A DNA stretch of 64,000 nucleotides from Acidovorax kalamii (GTDB lineage: Bacteria; Pseudomonadota; Gammaproteobacteria; Burkholderiales; Burkholderiaceae_C), in contig NZ_NOIG01000004.1 in assembly GCF_002245625.1 (NCBI RefSeq), positions 916,542-980,541 of the forward strand, in the 5' to 3' direction. The translations under genes were made by a program, and so were the position numbers. How positions within the stretch are numbered: position 1 is the first letter of the stretch; every line of letters begins with the position of its first letter. The notes beneath the pieces were generated by a model, which saw only the letters and a list, made by a program, of their open reading frames with translations, was not told the origin of the DNA and did not search any database. This document shows, one piece after another, positions 47,931 to 56,786 of this stretch.

Positions 47931-50900
47931 CCGTCAGCATTTCACAACCCACCCAGGCCGCCTACGAACACAACGGCCGCCCCGTCTCGCGTGAGGCGTT
48001 CTACGCCATTGCCTGCGACCCCGCGCGCAGCGTGGCGGTGGAGGCCTGCGCCGGTGCGGGCAAGACCTGGATGCTGGTTTCGCGCATGCTGCGGGCGCTG
48101 CTCGACGGCTGCGCGCCGCACGAGATCCTGGCCATCACCTTCACCAAAAAGGCCGCGGGCGAGATGCGCCAGCGCCTGCAAGAATGGTTGGAGCAGTTCA
48201 GCCACAAGCCGGTGGAAGAACTGACGGCCGAGCTGATTGCACGCGGAATCAGCCCCCAAGGCGCACTGGACAAGCGCGAGGCGCTACAAAATTTATACCG
48301 CCAGTTGCTCGAAGCAGGGCGCCCGGTGCAGATCCGCACCTTCCACAGCTGGTTTGCCGCGCTGTTGGGCACAGCGCCGCTGGCGCTGCTGCAGCAACAG
48401 GGCCTGCCCGCGCACTTTGAGCTTCTCGAAGACGATGCCGAGGCCGTGCGCGAGGTCTGGCCCCCGTTCTTGCAGGTCGTGGCCGAAAGCGCCAGCCTGC
48501 GTGCCGACTACGAAGCTGTGGTGGCCCGCCACGGCCGCTCGCAAACGCACAAGGCGCTGGCGGCGGCACTGGCCAAGCGGGTGGAATTTGACCTGGCCGA
48601 CGCGGCAGGCGTGGTGGATGCATCCGTGCCGCCCTTCCAGGAGGCATACCCCGAGCTGGCCGCGTTGGCCGAGCCCGCCGAGGCCCTGCAGACCGAAGCC
48701 GCCCTGCAACGCTGGCGCAACCGTGCCAGCGCCCTGGGCGCCGAGGCCAACAAGACCCCCCAGAAGGCGGCCGACGCCATCATTGACGCTCTGGCTTGCC
48801 CCGATGTGAATCAGCGGCTCGACATGTTGCGCAAAGCGATATTCGTCGCCAAGGAAGACCGCCTCTCCAAGAACCTGGAGAAATTTCCCCCTGCGCAGGA
48901 GGCAGAGCCCGAGTTGCAGCGCCTGCTCACCGCTCGCCGCCAGCACGAGGCCTGGCAGCACCAGCAGCGCATGGCCCGGCTGGCGCGCTGCCTGATTGCG
49001 CAGTTTGTGGCCGTCAAGCAGCAGCACGGCTGGGTGGACATGAACGATGTGGAGCGCACGGCCCTGGTCATGCTGGCCGATCCGGTGCTCAGTGGCTGGG
49101 TGCAGGAGCGGCTGGACGCGCGCATCCGCCACTTGCTGGTCGATGAGTTCCAGGACACCAACCCGCTGCAGTGGCAGGCACTGCATGCGTGGCTGGCGGG
49201 CTATGCGGGCTCGGGCGGCGGGTCTGCCGCGCCCAGCGTGTTCATCGTGGGCGACCCCAAGCAGAGCATCTACCGCTTTCGCCGCGCCGAGCCGCAGGTG
49301 TTCATCGCTGCGCAGGCCTTTGTGCGCGACGGGTTGGGCGGCGACCTGCTCAGCTGCGACCACACGCGCCGCAACGCGCAGGGCGTGATTGCCGCCGTCA
49401 ACGCCGTCATGGGGCAGGCCCAGGCGCAGCACGAGACCAGCGGCTTTCGCGACCACACCACCGAATCCAAGCACCCCGGCCAGCTGCTGCGCCTGCCCGC
49501 CATCACCGATGCGGACGACGACAGCCAGGGCGCAGCCCGCGACCCCCTGGCCTGGCGCGACAGCCTGACCGAACCCCGCCACGAGGCCGAAGAAACCCAG
49601 CGCATGCGCGAATGCACCCAGGCCGCCGCCTGGGTGGCCGCGCAGATCGCCAGCGGCACCCCACCCAAAGAAGTGCTGGTGCTGGCCCGCAAACGCGACC
49701 GCCTGGCCAGCATGCAAGACGCTTTGCGCGCCTTGCACCTGCCCTGCGTGCAGCCTGAAAAGGCGGACCTGTTCGACGCGCCCGAGGTGCAGGACGTTGT
49801 GGCGCTGCTCGATGTGCTGGTTTCGCCCACGCACGATCTGTCTTTGGCCCGTGCACTCAAGTCGCCCTTGTTTGGCCTGGGCGACGAGGCCCTGGTGGCC
49901 CTGGCCGCGCTGCGCCGTCAGAGCGAGCATGCGAGCAGCAGCTGGTTTTATTTGCTATCAAAAAATGAGCTACTAGGGCATGACCATCAGGCGGTAGGGG
50001 CTGTTTTGACCCAATACCAGGCCTGGGTGGATAGCCTGCCGCCGCATGATGCGCTGCATGCCATCTACGAACATGGCGATGTGCTGGCCCGCTTTGCCGC
50101 CGCCGCCCCAGTCACCCAGCGCCAGGCAGTGCAGGCCAACTTGCGCGCGCTGCTGGCCGCCGCGCTGCAGCACGATGGCGGCCGCTACCTCACGCCCTAT
50201 GCGTTTGTGCGGGCCATGAAGAAGGGCGGCGTGCGCGCGCCCGGCCGGGCCGATGCGCAGGCCATTCGCCTGCTGACGGTGCACGGTGCCAAGGGCCTGG
50301 AGGCCGACTGCGTGCTGCTGCTCGACACCGATACCCGCCCGCAAAAAGCCGAGACCATGGGCGTGCTGGTGGACTGGCCGGGCGAGCAGCCCGTGCCTGC
50401 GGCCTTTGTTTTTCTCGCCAGCGAATCGACCCCCCCGCCCAGCGCCGAAGCCGCGCTGGCTGCTGAGCAGCAGGCCCGCAGCCGCGAAGAACTGAACATG
50501 CTCTATGTGGCCATGACGCGTGCCAAGCATTGCTTGGCGCTGTCGTCCGTGTTGCCCAGCAATTCGGCGCCGGGCAGTTGGTGGAACCGGCTGGCACCAC
50601 TGGTGACCGGGGTGGACGCGGGCGCGGCCCCTGCGCCTTCCGCCGGAGCCGGGGCAACCCCCGACACCTTCACCATCGCCGCGCTGAAACCCTTGCCCGA
50701 GGCCCTGCAAAGCGCCCGCACCCAACCGGGTGCAGCAGCCGCCGACCCCAGTGGCGCCACGCCCGTGGCCATGCCCGGCGATGGCGACTCCACGCCGCTG
50801 TCCCGCCAGGGCGACGCCATGCACCAGCTGCTGGAGCAGGCCGGTGTGGCCGGTTCCCCGCTGGCCGACCTCCGCGCCAACGGCTGGCCCGCCGCACGCA

Positions 50901-51430
50901 TCGCCCGGCTGGCCAGCGACCACGACATCACCCCCGTCGCCGCCGAGCTGGCCGCGCACATGGCCCAGGGCATCCTGGCCGGGGAGGGCGCCTGGGCCTG
51001 GGACCCGGCCCAGGTACAGACCGCCATCAACGAAGCCCCGCTGCACTACCAGGGCCAGAGCCTGCGAATCGACCGCCTGGTGTTGCGCCGCGCGGCGTAT
51101 GCCGACGACGCAGCGGCAGGCTGGTGGGTGCTGGATTACAAAAGCGCCGCCCAGCCCCAGCGCCAGCAGGCGCTGGTGGCGCAACTGCAGCGCTACCGCG
51201 AAGCCGTTTCGGTTCTGATGCCGGGCGAGGCGGTGTACGCCGCCTTTCTCACGGGCGATGGGCGCTTAGTGCCCGTGGGCGAAGTGCCCGGTGCGGCAGG
51301 GGCATCGGCAGCCCAGGTGCCTGCGGTGGGGCATACTCTCGCCCCCGCTGCGCCGGTTGTCCCTGCAAAGCCAGAGCGTGCCCGCGCCGCGCCGGGGCCT
51401 GCGGATTCTCCGCAAGGCTCCTTGTTCTGA
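47927..51430 (+). CDS. addA: AddA-type UvrD-family helicase-nuclease
   Basis: 1167 residues (Bacillus AddA is about 1230). Superfamily 1A helicase with Walker A EACAGAGKT (about 39-47), motif Ia (LAITFTKKAAGEMRQRL), Walker B DEFQDTN, motif III GDPKQSIYRFRRAEP, motif V LTVHGAKGLEADCVLL and motif VI LYVAMTRAK. A C-terminal nuclease follows, with RIDRLVL and WVLDYKSAAQP (the D and D-x-K of PD-(D/E)XK) and QLQRYREA. Resects DNA ends for RecA with AddB. It contains an in-frame repeat-like segment at 49951-50010. ATG overlaps the addB stop. Confidence 0.92.
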   Translation: MTVSISQPTQAAYEHNGRPVSREAFYAIACDPARSVAVEACAGAGKTWMLVSRMLRALLDGCAPHEILAITFTKKAAGEMRQRLQEWLEQFSHKPVEELTAELIARGISPQGALDKREALQNLYRQLLEAGRPVQIRTFHSWFAALLGTAPLALLQQQGLPAHFELLEDDAEAVREVWPPFLQVVAESASLRADYEAVVARHGRSQTHKALAAALAKRVEFDLADAAGVVDASVPPFQEAYPELAALAEPAEALQTEAALQRWRNRASALGAEANKTPQKAADAIIDALACPDVNQRLDMLRKAIFVAKEDRLSKNLEKFPPAQEAEPELQRLLTARRQHEAWQHQQRMARLARCLIAQFVAVKQQHGWVDMNDVERTALVMLADPVLSGWVQERLDARIRHLLVDEFQDTNPLQWQALHAWLAGYAGSGGGSAAPSVFIVGDPKQSIYRFRRAEPQVFIAAQAFVRDGLGGDLLSCDHTRRNAQGVIAAVNAVMGQAQAQHETSGFRDHTTESKHPGQLLRLPAITDADDDSQGAARDPLAWRDSLTEPRHEAEETQRMRECTQAAAWVAAQIASGTPPKEVLVLARKRDRLASMQDALRALHLPCVQPEKADLFDAPEVQDVVALLDVLVSPTHDLSLARALKSPLFGLGDEALVALAALRRQSEHASSSWFYLLSKNELLGHDHQAVGAVLTQYQAWVDSLPPHDALHAIYEHGDVLARFAAAAPVTQRQAVQANLRALLAAALQHDGGRYLTPYAFVRAMKKGGVRAPGRADAQAIRLLTVHGAKGLEADCVLLLDTDTRPQKAETMGVLVDWPGEQPVPAAFVFLASESTPPPSAEAALAAEQQARSREELNMLYVAMTRAKHCLALSSVLPSNSAPGSWWNRLAPLVTGVDAGAAPAPSAGAGATPDTFTIAALKPLPEALQSARTQPGAAAADPSGATPVAMPGDGDSTPLSRQGDAMHQLLEQAGVAGSPLADLRANGWPAARIARLASDHDITPVAAELAAHMAQGILAGEGAWAWDPAQVQTAINEAPLHYQGQSLRIDRLVLRRAAYADDAAAGWWVLDYKSAAQPQRQQALVAQLQRYREAVSVLMPGEAVYAAFLTGDGRLVPVGEVPGAAGASAAQVPAVGHTLAPAAPVVPAKPERARAAPGPADSPQGSLF
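49951..50010 (+). repeat. Intragenic copy of a short dispersed repeat (in addA)
   Basis: Blocks: GCTATCAAAAAATGAGCT, ACTAGGGC, GACCATCAGGCGGTAGGGG, CTGTTTTGAC. It matches the intergenic copy at 56727-56786 block by block. It encodes LLSKNELLGHDHQAVG in frame, and is AT-rich compared with the flanks. Confidence 0.65.
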
Positions 51431-51488
51431 CGGGTCCTTACGCCCCCAGGCAGCGCAGCGCTCTCCCTCTTTTTAGCAAGGCCCTTCT

Positions 51489-52856
51489 GTGTCCCACATC
51501 CTTCCTCCTTCCGATGCTCCCACCTTGTCTGCGGAACCGTTGCAGTGCGATGTGGCCGTCGTCGGCGGCGGTCCAGCGGGCCTGATGGCCGCCGAGGTGC
51601 TGGCCCAGGCGGGTGTGGCCGTGCATGTGTTCGACGCCATGCCGTCGGTGGGGCGCAAATTTCTGCTGGCGGGCAAAGGCGGGCTCAACCTCACCCATTC
51701 CGAGCCGCACGAGCCCTTTGTGGGGCGTTATGCGGAGCGCGAGCAGCAGATCGAGCCGCTGGTCCGCGCCTTTGGCGGCCCCGAACTGCGTGCCTGGGCG
51801 CAGGGGCTGGGGGTGGAGACCTTTGTGGGCACCTCGGGCCGTGTGTTCCCCGCCGACATGAAGGCCGCGCCGCTGCTGCGCGTCTGGCTGCAGCGCTTGC
51901 GCGGGCAGGGGGTGCTGTTCCACATGCGCCACCGCTGGCTGGGCTGGGCCGAGGAGGGTGCGCTGCGCTTTGCCGCACCGGCAGGCGAGGTGCGGGTGGC
52001 CGCCAAGGCCGTAGTGCTCGCGCTGGGCGGCGGCAGCTGGGCACGTCTGGGGTCGGATGGTGCCTGGGTGCCGCTGCTGGCGCAGCGCGGGGTGGCGGTG
52101 GCGCCGCTGCGCCCGTCCAACTGCGGTTTTGATGTGCTGCGCGCCGATGCACCTGTGGGCGAAACGCGCCGCGCCTTTCTGCAAGAGCTGCTGGGCCGCA
52201 CGCCCGCGCCCACGGTGGGCTGGACGCCGCATTTTTCCGAGAAGTTTGTGGGCCAGCCCTTCAAGACCGTGGTGCTCAGCTTCACCGACAGCCAGGGCCG
52301 CAGCTTCAGCCGCCGGGGCGAGTTTGTGGTCACCGCCACGGGGGTGGAGGGCAGCCTGGTCTATGCCGTATCGCACCTGCTGCGCGACGAGGTGCAGGCC
52401 CATGGCCACGCCACCTTCTACCTGGACCTATTGCCCGACCACAGCCCCGAGTGTGTGCTGGTGGAAGTGCGCCACCCGCGCGGATCACGCTCACTCTCCA
52501 GCCACCTCAAGAGCCGCCTGGGCCTGGACGGCATCAAGGCGGGCATCCTGTATGAGCACCTGGGCAAGGACGGCATGAACGACCCCGTGGCCCTGGCCCA
52601 CGCGATCAAGGCCTTGCCGATCACCGTGGTGGCTGCGCGCCCGCTGGACGAAGCCATCAGCACGGCGGGTGGCGTGGCGTTTGAGGCGCTGGACGCGCAC
52701 CTCATGGCCACGGCCTTGCCGGGCGTGTTCTGCGCGGGCGAAATGCTGGACTGGGAGGCGCCCACGGGGGGTTACCTGCTCACCGCCAGCATGGCCAGCG
52801 GCCGTGTAGCGGGCGAGGGGGCGCTGCGCTGGCTGGGGCAGTCGTCAGGGGCCTGA
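51489..52856 (+). CDS. HI0933-type FAD-dependent oxidoreductase
   Basis: 455 residues. Dinucleotide-binding motif VAVVGGGPAGLMAAEVLAQAG near residue 22 and the second FAD contact (FCAGEMLDWEAPTGGYLLTASMASGRVAGE) at the C-terminus mark the HI0933/YhiN flavoprotein family. The middle has KFLLAGKGGLNLTHSE and GRVFPADMKAAPLL. The family's biochemical role is not settled. GTG at 51489 is the likely start; no ATG lies before the FAD motif. It follows addA by 58 bases. Confidence 0.85.
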   Translation: MSHILPPSDAPTLSAEPLQCDVAVVGGGPAGLMAAEVLAQAGVAVHVFDAMPSVGRKFLLAGKGGLNLTHSEPHEPFVGRYAEREQQIEPLVRAFGGPELRAWAQGLGVETFVGTSGRVFPADMKAAPLLRVWLQRLRGQGVLFHMRHRWLGWAEEGALRFAAPAGEVRVAAKAVVLALGGGSWARLGSDGAWVPLLAQRGVAVAPLRPSNCGFDVLRADAPVGETRRAFLQELLGRTPAPTVGWTPHFSEKFVGQPFKTVVLSFTDSQGRSFSRRGEFVVTATGVEGSLVYAVSHLLRDEVQAHGHATFYLDLLPDHSPECVLVEVRHPRGSRSLSSHLKSRLGLDGIKAGILYEHLGKDGMNDPVALAHAIKALPITVVAARPLDEAISTAGGVAFEALDAHLMATALPGVFCAGEMLDWEAPTGGYLLTASMASGRVAGEGALRWLGQSSGA

Positions 52857-52942
52857 GCGGTCGCTGAAGCGCACGGCGCGCGATGGAAATACTGGAGAAA
52901 GGGGAGTTTTTTGCGCGACCACGCAAAAAGAAAGAAGAAGTT

Positions 52943-53036
52943 GACGAGCCTTACCCCCGGCACTGACTCCACAGTTAGGGCTGCTTGGTTCCCCACCTGA
53001 CCCGGTTGGCCGCTTCACCATGCGAGGAGGCCCGTC
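52943..53036 (-). ncRNA. ffs: 4.5S signal recognition particle RNA
   Basis: On the minus strand the tip region reads GGGTCAGGTGGGGAACCAAG then CAGCCCTAAC, the conserved SRP RNA domain IV. The 5' end GACGGGCCT pairs with the 3' end AGGCTCGTC, closing a hairpin of about 94 bases. A TAGAAT -10 element at 53044-53049 would start transcription near 53037. A T-rich tract follows at lower coordinates. This RNA binds Ffh and directs membrane proteins to the translocon. Together with repeat copy B it accounts for the 358-base gap before dnaX; bases 52857-52940 hold only an AT-rich hairpin and no gene. Confidence 0.9.
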
Positions 53037-53062
53037 AGTTCGCATTCTACCCCCTGAACGGC

Positions 53063-53152
53063 TGCGCCGTTTCCCCCTTCTCTCGAATTGCTGCGCAATT
53101 CGGGAAGGGGGACGACACCAGCGCGGCGGGGCGGCCCTTGCGCGGTGTCCCT
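53063..53152 (+). repeat. Intergenic palindromic repeat, copy B (upstream of dnaX)
   Basis: Plus strand: CCCCCTTCTCTCGAATTGC, TGCGCAATTCGGGAAGGGGG, CCAGCGCGGCGGGGCGG, CCCTTGCGCGGTGTCC. A first palindrome (CCCCCTTC to GAAGGGGG around GAATTGC/GCAATTC) is followed by a second (ACACC to GGTGT). Same block order as copies A and C. Confidence 0.75.
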
Positions 53153-53214
53153 GGTGGGGAGCGTGCCGTTATCGAAGGGCGGGGGCACTTGGTTGGGCCC
53201 TAGAATCACCCCCC

Positions 53215-55272
53215 ATGTCCTACCTCGTGCTCGCCCGCAAGTACCGCCCCCGCAATTTCACCGAGATGGTGGGGCAGGAGCATGTGGTCCAGGCCCTGTC
53301 GAATGCGCTGACCCAGCAGCGCCTGCACCACGCCTACCTGTTCACTGGCACGCGCGGCGTGGGCAAGACCACGGTGTCGCGCATTCTGGCCAAGTCGCTC
53401 AACTGCCAGGGGCCTGACGGGCAGGGCGGGATCACCGCCACGCCCTGCGGCGTGTGCCAGGCCTGCACCGACATCGACAGCGGCCGGTTTGTGGACTACA
53501 CCGAGCTGGACGCGGCCTCCAACCGGGGCGTGGACGAGGTGCAGAGCCTGCTGGAGCAGGCGGTCTACAAACCGGTGCAGGGGCGCTTCAAGGTCTTCAT
53601 GATCGACGAAGTGCACATGCTCACGAACACGGCGTTCAACGCCATGCTCAAGACGCTGGAAGAGCCGCCCGAATACCTCAAGTTTGTGCTCGCCACGACC
53701 GACCCGCAGAAGGTGCCGGTCACGGTGCTGAGTCGTTGCCTGCAGTTCAACCTGCGCCCCATGGCGCCCGAAACCGTGCTTTCGCACCTCACGCAGGTGC
53801 TGGCAACCGAGAACGTGCCCGCCGAGCCGCAGGCGCTGCGTCTGCTGTCGCGCGCTGCGCGCGGCTCCATGCGCGATGCGCTCTCGCTCACCGACCAGGC
53901 CATCGCCTTCGGCAGCGGCCAGCTGCAGGAAGCCGGTGTGCGCCAGATGCTGGGTGCGGTGGACCGCTCCTATGTGTTCCGCCTCATCGAAGCGTTGGCC
54001 CAGGGCGATGGGAAGACCGTGGTCGAAACCTCGGACGCACTGCGCATGAACGGCCTGTCCGCTGCGTCCACGCTCGAAGAGATGAGCGCAGTGCTGCAGC
54101 GCATGGCTGTGTTCCAGGCCGTGCCGCAGATGGCCGGTGCGGTGGATGCCGACGACCCCGAGGCTGCCGAAACAGCCCGCCTGGCGGCGCTGATGCCCGC
54201 CGACGAAACCCAGCTGCTCTACAGCCTGTGCCTGCACGGTCGCGGCGAGTTGGGCCTGGCGCCTGATGAGTACGCGGCGCTGACCATGGTGCTGCTGCGC
54301 CTGCTGGCTTTCAAGCCTGCGGGCGGTGTGGGCGGCGCTGGCGAATCGGCTGAAAAAAAAACTCTGACGCGGCCTGAAACTGCATCCACAGGGGCTTCTG
54401 CGGCGTCTGCACCGGCCCCCCTGGCGGCGCCTGCAGCGCCGATTCCCCCGGCTGCGCCTCTGGTCGCCGCCGTCCCGGTGGCTCAGCCCACACCGGCGAT
54501 GCCCGTGCCACCTGCTGTGGCCCCTGTTGCGGCATCTGCCATGCCGACCCCCGCCCCCACAACAGCGGCCGTGTCGGCGCTCGATGATGGCGCTCCGGGC
54601 TTTGACGACGCCTCTTCCTCCGAGCCTCCGCCCTGGCCCGGGTCGGAGGACGATGCAGGTCCTGCAGCCGGTGCGCTGATTGCACCTACGGCGCCCGCCG
54701 CCGTCACGGCGCTGCCCGTGCGCCAGGCGCGAAATTTTGAACAAAACCAGGCCCCTGCGCTTACTCAGCAAGCGCAGGGTGCTCCTGAATTCGTAGCAAT
54801 TCCCGTGCGCGTAGCCCCCGAGCCCGGTGCGCGTTTGCAGCCAGCCCCCCATTCGGCTCCTGTGCCCGCGTCGGCCCGGTATACACCCACCGAGGAGGGC
54901 GACGTCTGGCATGCCACGGTGCAGCAGATGGTCGCGGCCGAGGCCATCAACGCCCTGGTGCGGGAGCTGGCCCTGCAGTCGCAGCTGGTGGCGCGCGATG
55001 GTGGCCACTGGCTGCTGCGCGTGGAGCGCGAGTCGCTCAACCAGCCCACCGCCCGCGAGCGCCTGCGCGCCGCGCTGGAGGCGGCAGGCCATGCCACCCA
55101 GATCAGCGTGGAGGTGGGCGTGGTCATTGACAGCCCCGCCCGCCGCAACGCCGCTGCCGCGGCCGAGCGCCAGCGCCGCGCCGAGGAAATCGTGCACAAC
55201 GACCCCTTCGTGCAATCGCTGATGCGTGACTACGGCGCGAGAATCGTGCCGGGCAGCATAAAACCCGCGTGA
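53215..55272 (+). CDS. dnaX: DNA polymerase III gamma/tau subunit
   Basis: 685 residues (E. coli tau 643). Clamp-loader ATPase: Walker A GTRGVGKT (about residue 45), four zinc cysteines (in LNCQG, PCGVCQAC), Walker B FMIDEVHML and sensor SRC in VLSRCLQFNL. Domain III runs to about residue 370; a Pro/Ala-rich linker (about 380-560) leads to a C-terminal tau domain. ATG at 53215 is the family start; upstream reading overlaps a repeat and has no family similarity. No ribosome-binding site is seen, and a TAGAAT box ends eight bases before the ATG. A nine-A run in the linker may generate the short gamma form. Confidence 0.95.
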   Translation: MSYLVLARKYRPRNFTEMVGQEHVVQALSNALTQQRLHHAYLFTGTRGVGKTTVSRILAKSLNCQGPDGQGGITATPCGVCQACTDIDSGRFVDYTELDAASNRGVDEVQSLLEQAVYKPVQGRFKVFMIDEVHMLTNTAFNAMLKTLEEPPEYLKFVLATTDPQKVPVTVLSRCLQFNLRPMAPETVLSHLTQVLATENVPAEPQALRLLSRAARGSMRDALSLTDQAIAFGSGQLQEAGVRQMLGAVDRSYVFRLIEALAQGDGKTVVETSDALRMNGLSAASTLEEMSAVLQRMAVFQAVPQMAGAVDADDPEAAETARLAALMPADETQLLYSLCLHGRGELGLAPDEYAALTMVLLRLLAFKPAGGVGGAGESAEKKTLTRPETASTGASAASAPAPLAAPAAPIPPAAPLVAAVPVAQPTPAMPVPPAVAPVAASAMPTPAPTTAAVSALDDGAPGFDDASSSEPPPWPGSEDDAGPAAGALIAPTAPAAVTALPVRQARNFEQNQAPALTQQAQGAPEFVAIPVRVAPEPGARLQPAPHSAPVPASARYTPTEEGDVWHATVQQMVAAEAINALVRELALQSQLVARDGGHWLLRVERESLNQPTARERLRAALEAAGHATQISVEVGVVIDSPARRNAAAAAERQRRAEEIVHNDPFVQSLMRDYGARIVPGSIKPA
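54352..54365 (+). other. Nine-A slippery run in dnaX
   Basis: G followed by nine A and then CTCTG. In the normal frame it reads GAA-AAA-AAA-ACT. Loss of one A in the mRNA gives GAA-AAA-AAA-CTC-TGA; gain of one A reaches a TGA a few codons later (54375). Either would yield a product of about 383-387 residues, the size class of gamma. Confidence 0.6.
54733..54799 (-). repeat. Intragenic copy of a short dispersed repeat (in dnaX)
   Basis: On the minus strand: TGCTACGAATTCAGGAGC, CTGCGCTTGCTGAGTAAGCG, CAGGGGCCTGGTTTTG, TTCAAAATTTCG. It has the GCGCTT/AAGCGC inverted repeat typical of the family. It lies in the variable linker and keeps the frame. Confidence 0.6.
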
Positions 55273-55298
55273 AATGGAGCACCCCCTGAGTCGCCTTT

Positions 55299-55400
55299 GG
55301 CGCCTTCCCCCTCTCTCGCTTCGCGGGAGGGGGACGCTCCCAGCGCACGCAAGCGAAGCGCCGCCTACGCGGCTTGGCGGCCCTTGCGCGGGAGCACTGG
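55299..55400 (+). repeat. Intergenic palindromic repeat, copy C (between dnaX and ybaB)
   Basis: Blocks CGCCTTCCCCCTCTCTCG, CGGGAGGGGGACGC, CCAGCGCACGC, GGCGGCCCTTGCGCGGGAG. The central loop and the CGAAGCGCCGCC part differ from copy B, but the framework is the same. The remainder of the 55273-55525 gap holds the ybaB leader and no gene. Confidence 0.65.
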
Positions 55401-55525
55401 TCAGGGCTGCGGCAGTTTCGACGGCCACTAACGGTGCAAAGCACAATACCGTGAATTTCGGACACTGAATTTCAGTCCCTTCGTGGGAATCGATCAACCA
55501 GAAAGAAAGCAAAGGAAACCACACC

Positions 55526-55858
55526 ATGTTCAACAAAGGACAACTCGCCGGCCTCATGAAGCAAGCCCAGGCCATGCAGGACAACCTCAAGAAGGCGCAG
55601 GACGAACTGGCCTTCATCGAGGTGGAGGGTGAATCGGGCGCGGGCCTGGTGAAGGTGGTGATGACCTGCAAGCACGACGTCAAGCGCATCACCATCGATC
55701 CCAGCCTGCTGGCGGAAGACAAGGACATGCTGGAAGACCTGGTGGCGGCCGCGTTCAATGCGGCAGTGCGCAAGGCCGAGGAGACTTCGTCGGAGAAGAT
55801 GGGCAAGCTCACGCAAGGCATGCCAGGCCTCCCCGGCGGCATGAAATTCCCTTTCTGA
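55526..55858 (+). CDS. ybaB: YbaB/EbfC nucleoid-associated protein
   Basis: 110 residues (E. coli 109). Small dimeric DNA-binding protein. Characteristic start [20 protein letters not shown] and glycine-rich [21 protein letters not shown]. Lies between dnaX and recR as in most proteobacteria. ATG at 55526 has AAAGGAAA upstream. Confidence 0.96.
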   Translation: MFNKGQLAGLMKQAQAMQDNLKKAQDELAFIEVEGESGAGLVKVVMTCKHDVKRITIDPSLLAEDKDMLEDLVAAAFNAAVRKAEETSSEKMGKLTQGMPGLPGGMKFPF

Positions 55859-55867
55859 TACTGGCTA

Positions 55868-56057
55868 CCAAGCGGGCCATCTGCGTCGTTGGGCGGTGCT
55901 CGCCATCCTCGCGTACTTCAAGTACGTTCCGGTGGCTGTGCTCCGTCCGCCTAGCAGCTGATCCCGCTCGCTACGCCCTTGAGGGCGGGGTGTGAAGGCA
56001 AGGACCACATGCCTGTTGTTTTTGCCTGCATCCGTTCGGGCTGAGCTTGTCGAAGCC
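55868..56057. repeat. Two repeat-like palindromic segments between ybaB and recR
   Basis: Bases 55868-55975 can form a long imperfect hairpin: GGGCGG near the left pairs with CCGCC near the right, and the tip is the perfect CGTACTT-C-AAGTACG. Bases 56034-56057 contain TCGGGCTGAGCTTGTCGAAG, a short element that I recall as widely dispersed in betaproteobacterial genomes. The 243-base gap contains no gene. Confidence 0.55.
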
Positions 56058-56101
56058 TTGCCCAGCTCGTTCCTCACATCTTTCCTGCATCGCTCGTTTC
56101 C

Positions 56102-56692
56102 ATGTCCACCACCAATTCCCTCGACGTTCTGATCCAGGCGCTGCGCCGGTTGCCGGGGGTGGGGGTGAAGTCTGCGCAGCGCATGGCGTTTCATCTGCTG
56201 CAGCACGACCGCGAGGGGGCGCTGGCCCTGTCGCGGGCGCTTTCGGAGGCGGTGGGCACGGTGCACCACTGTGCGCGTTGTCACACGTTCACCGAGGCCG
56301 AGGTGTGCAGCACCTGCCTGGACCCGGAGCGTGATGCCACACGGCTGTGTGTGGTCGAAACGCCTGCGGACCAGTCCGCCATGGAGCGTACCGGGGCCTT
56401 CAAGGGACTGTACTTCGTGCTCATGGGGCGGCTCAGCCCGCTGGACGGGGTGGGGCCCAAGGACATCGGGCTGCAGAAGCTAATGGAGCGGGCCACCGGT
56501 GGCGAGGTGCAGGAGGTGATCCTGGCCACCAATTTCAACGCCGAAGGCGAGGCCACGGCCCATGTGATCAGCGAGGCCCTTAAGAGCCGGGGCGTGCATG
56601 TCACGCGCCTTGCACGCGGGGTGCCTGTGGGTAGCGAGCTGGAGTACGTGGACCTGGGCACCATTGCGCATGCACTGGTGGACCGCCGGTGA
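56102..56692 (+). CDS. recR: Recombination protein RecR
   Basis: 196 residues (E. coli 201). Works with RecO/RecF in gap repair. Helix-hairpin-helix ([20 protein letters not shown]), zinc finger with four cysteines ([17 protein letters not shown]), Toprim domain ([28 protein letters not shown]) and C-terminal [13 protein letters not shown] are all seen. ATG at 56102 is the only start before the first helix. Follows ybaB as expected. Confidence 0.96.
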   Translation: MSTTNSLDVLIQALRRLPGVGVKSAQRMAFHLLQHDREGALALSRALSEAVGTVHHCARCHTFTEAEVCSTCLDPERDATRLCVVETPADQSAMERTGAFKGLYFVLMGRLSPLDGVGPKDIGLQKLMERATGGEVQEVILATNFNAEGEATAHVISEALKSRGVHVTRLARGVPVGSELEYVDLGTIAHALVDRR

Positions 56693-56726
56693 CAGCGCCG
56701 CATCGGGGTGCCCACTAGAATACTCA

Positions 56727-56786
56727 CAATTTAATAGCTGCTCGCGCTTGTCCAACAGGCGGTAGCGGCCAAAGAGAGTCGCAAAA
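56727..56786 (+). repeat. Intergenic copy of a short dispersed repeat (forms the MAPEG-gene leader)
   Basis: Blocks: AATTTAATAGCTGCTCGCGC, TTGTCCAACAGGCGG, TAGCGGCCAAAGAG, GCAAAA, ending right at the ATG. This copy best shows the family pattern: an AT-rich GATAGC-like start, a GCGC-TT-x-TCCA-x-CA-x-GCG inverted centre and a GGCC-AAA end. Confidence 0.65.

Noticed and set aside
52908..52934. Rho-independent terminator for the HI0933-type gene
   Set aside because: TTTTTGCG pairs with CGCAAAAA, but the stem is mostly A-T and no T-run follows on the plus strand; it may only help end the ffs transcript.
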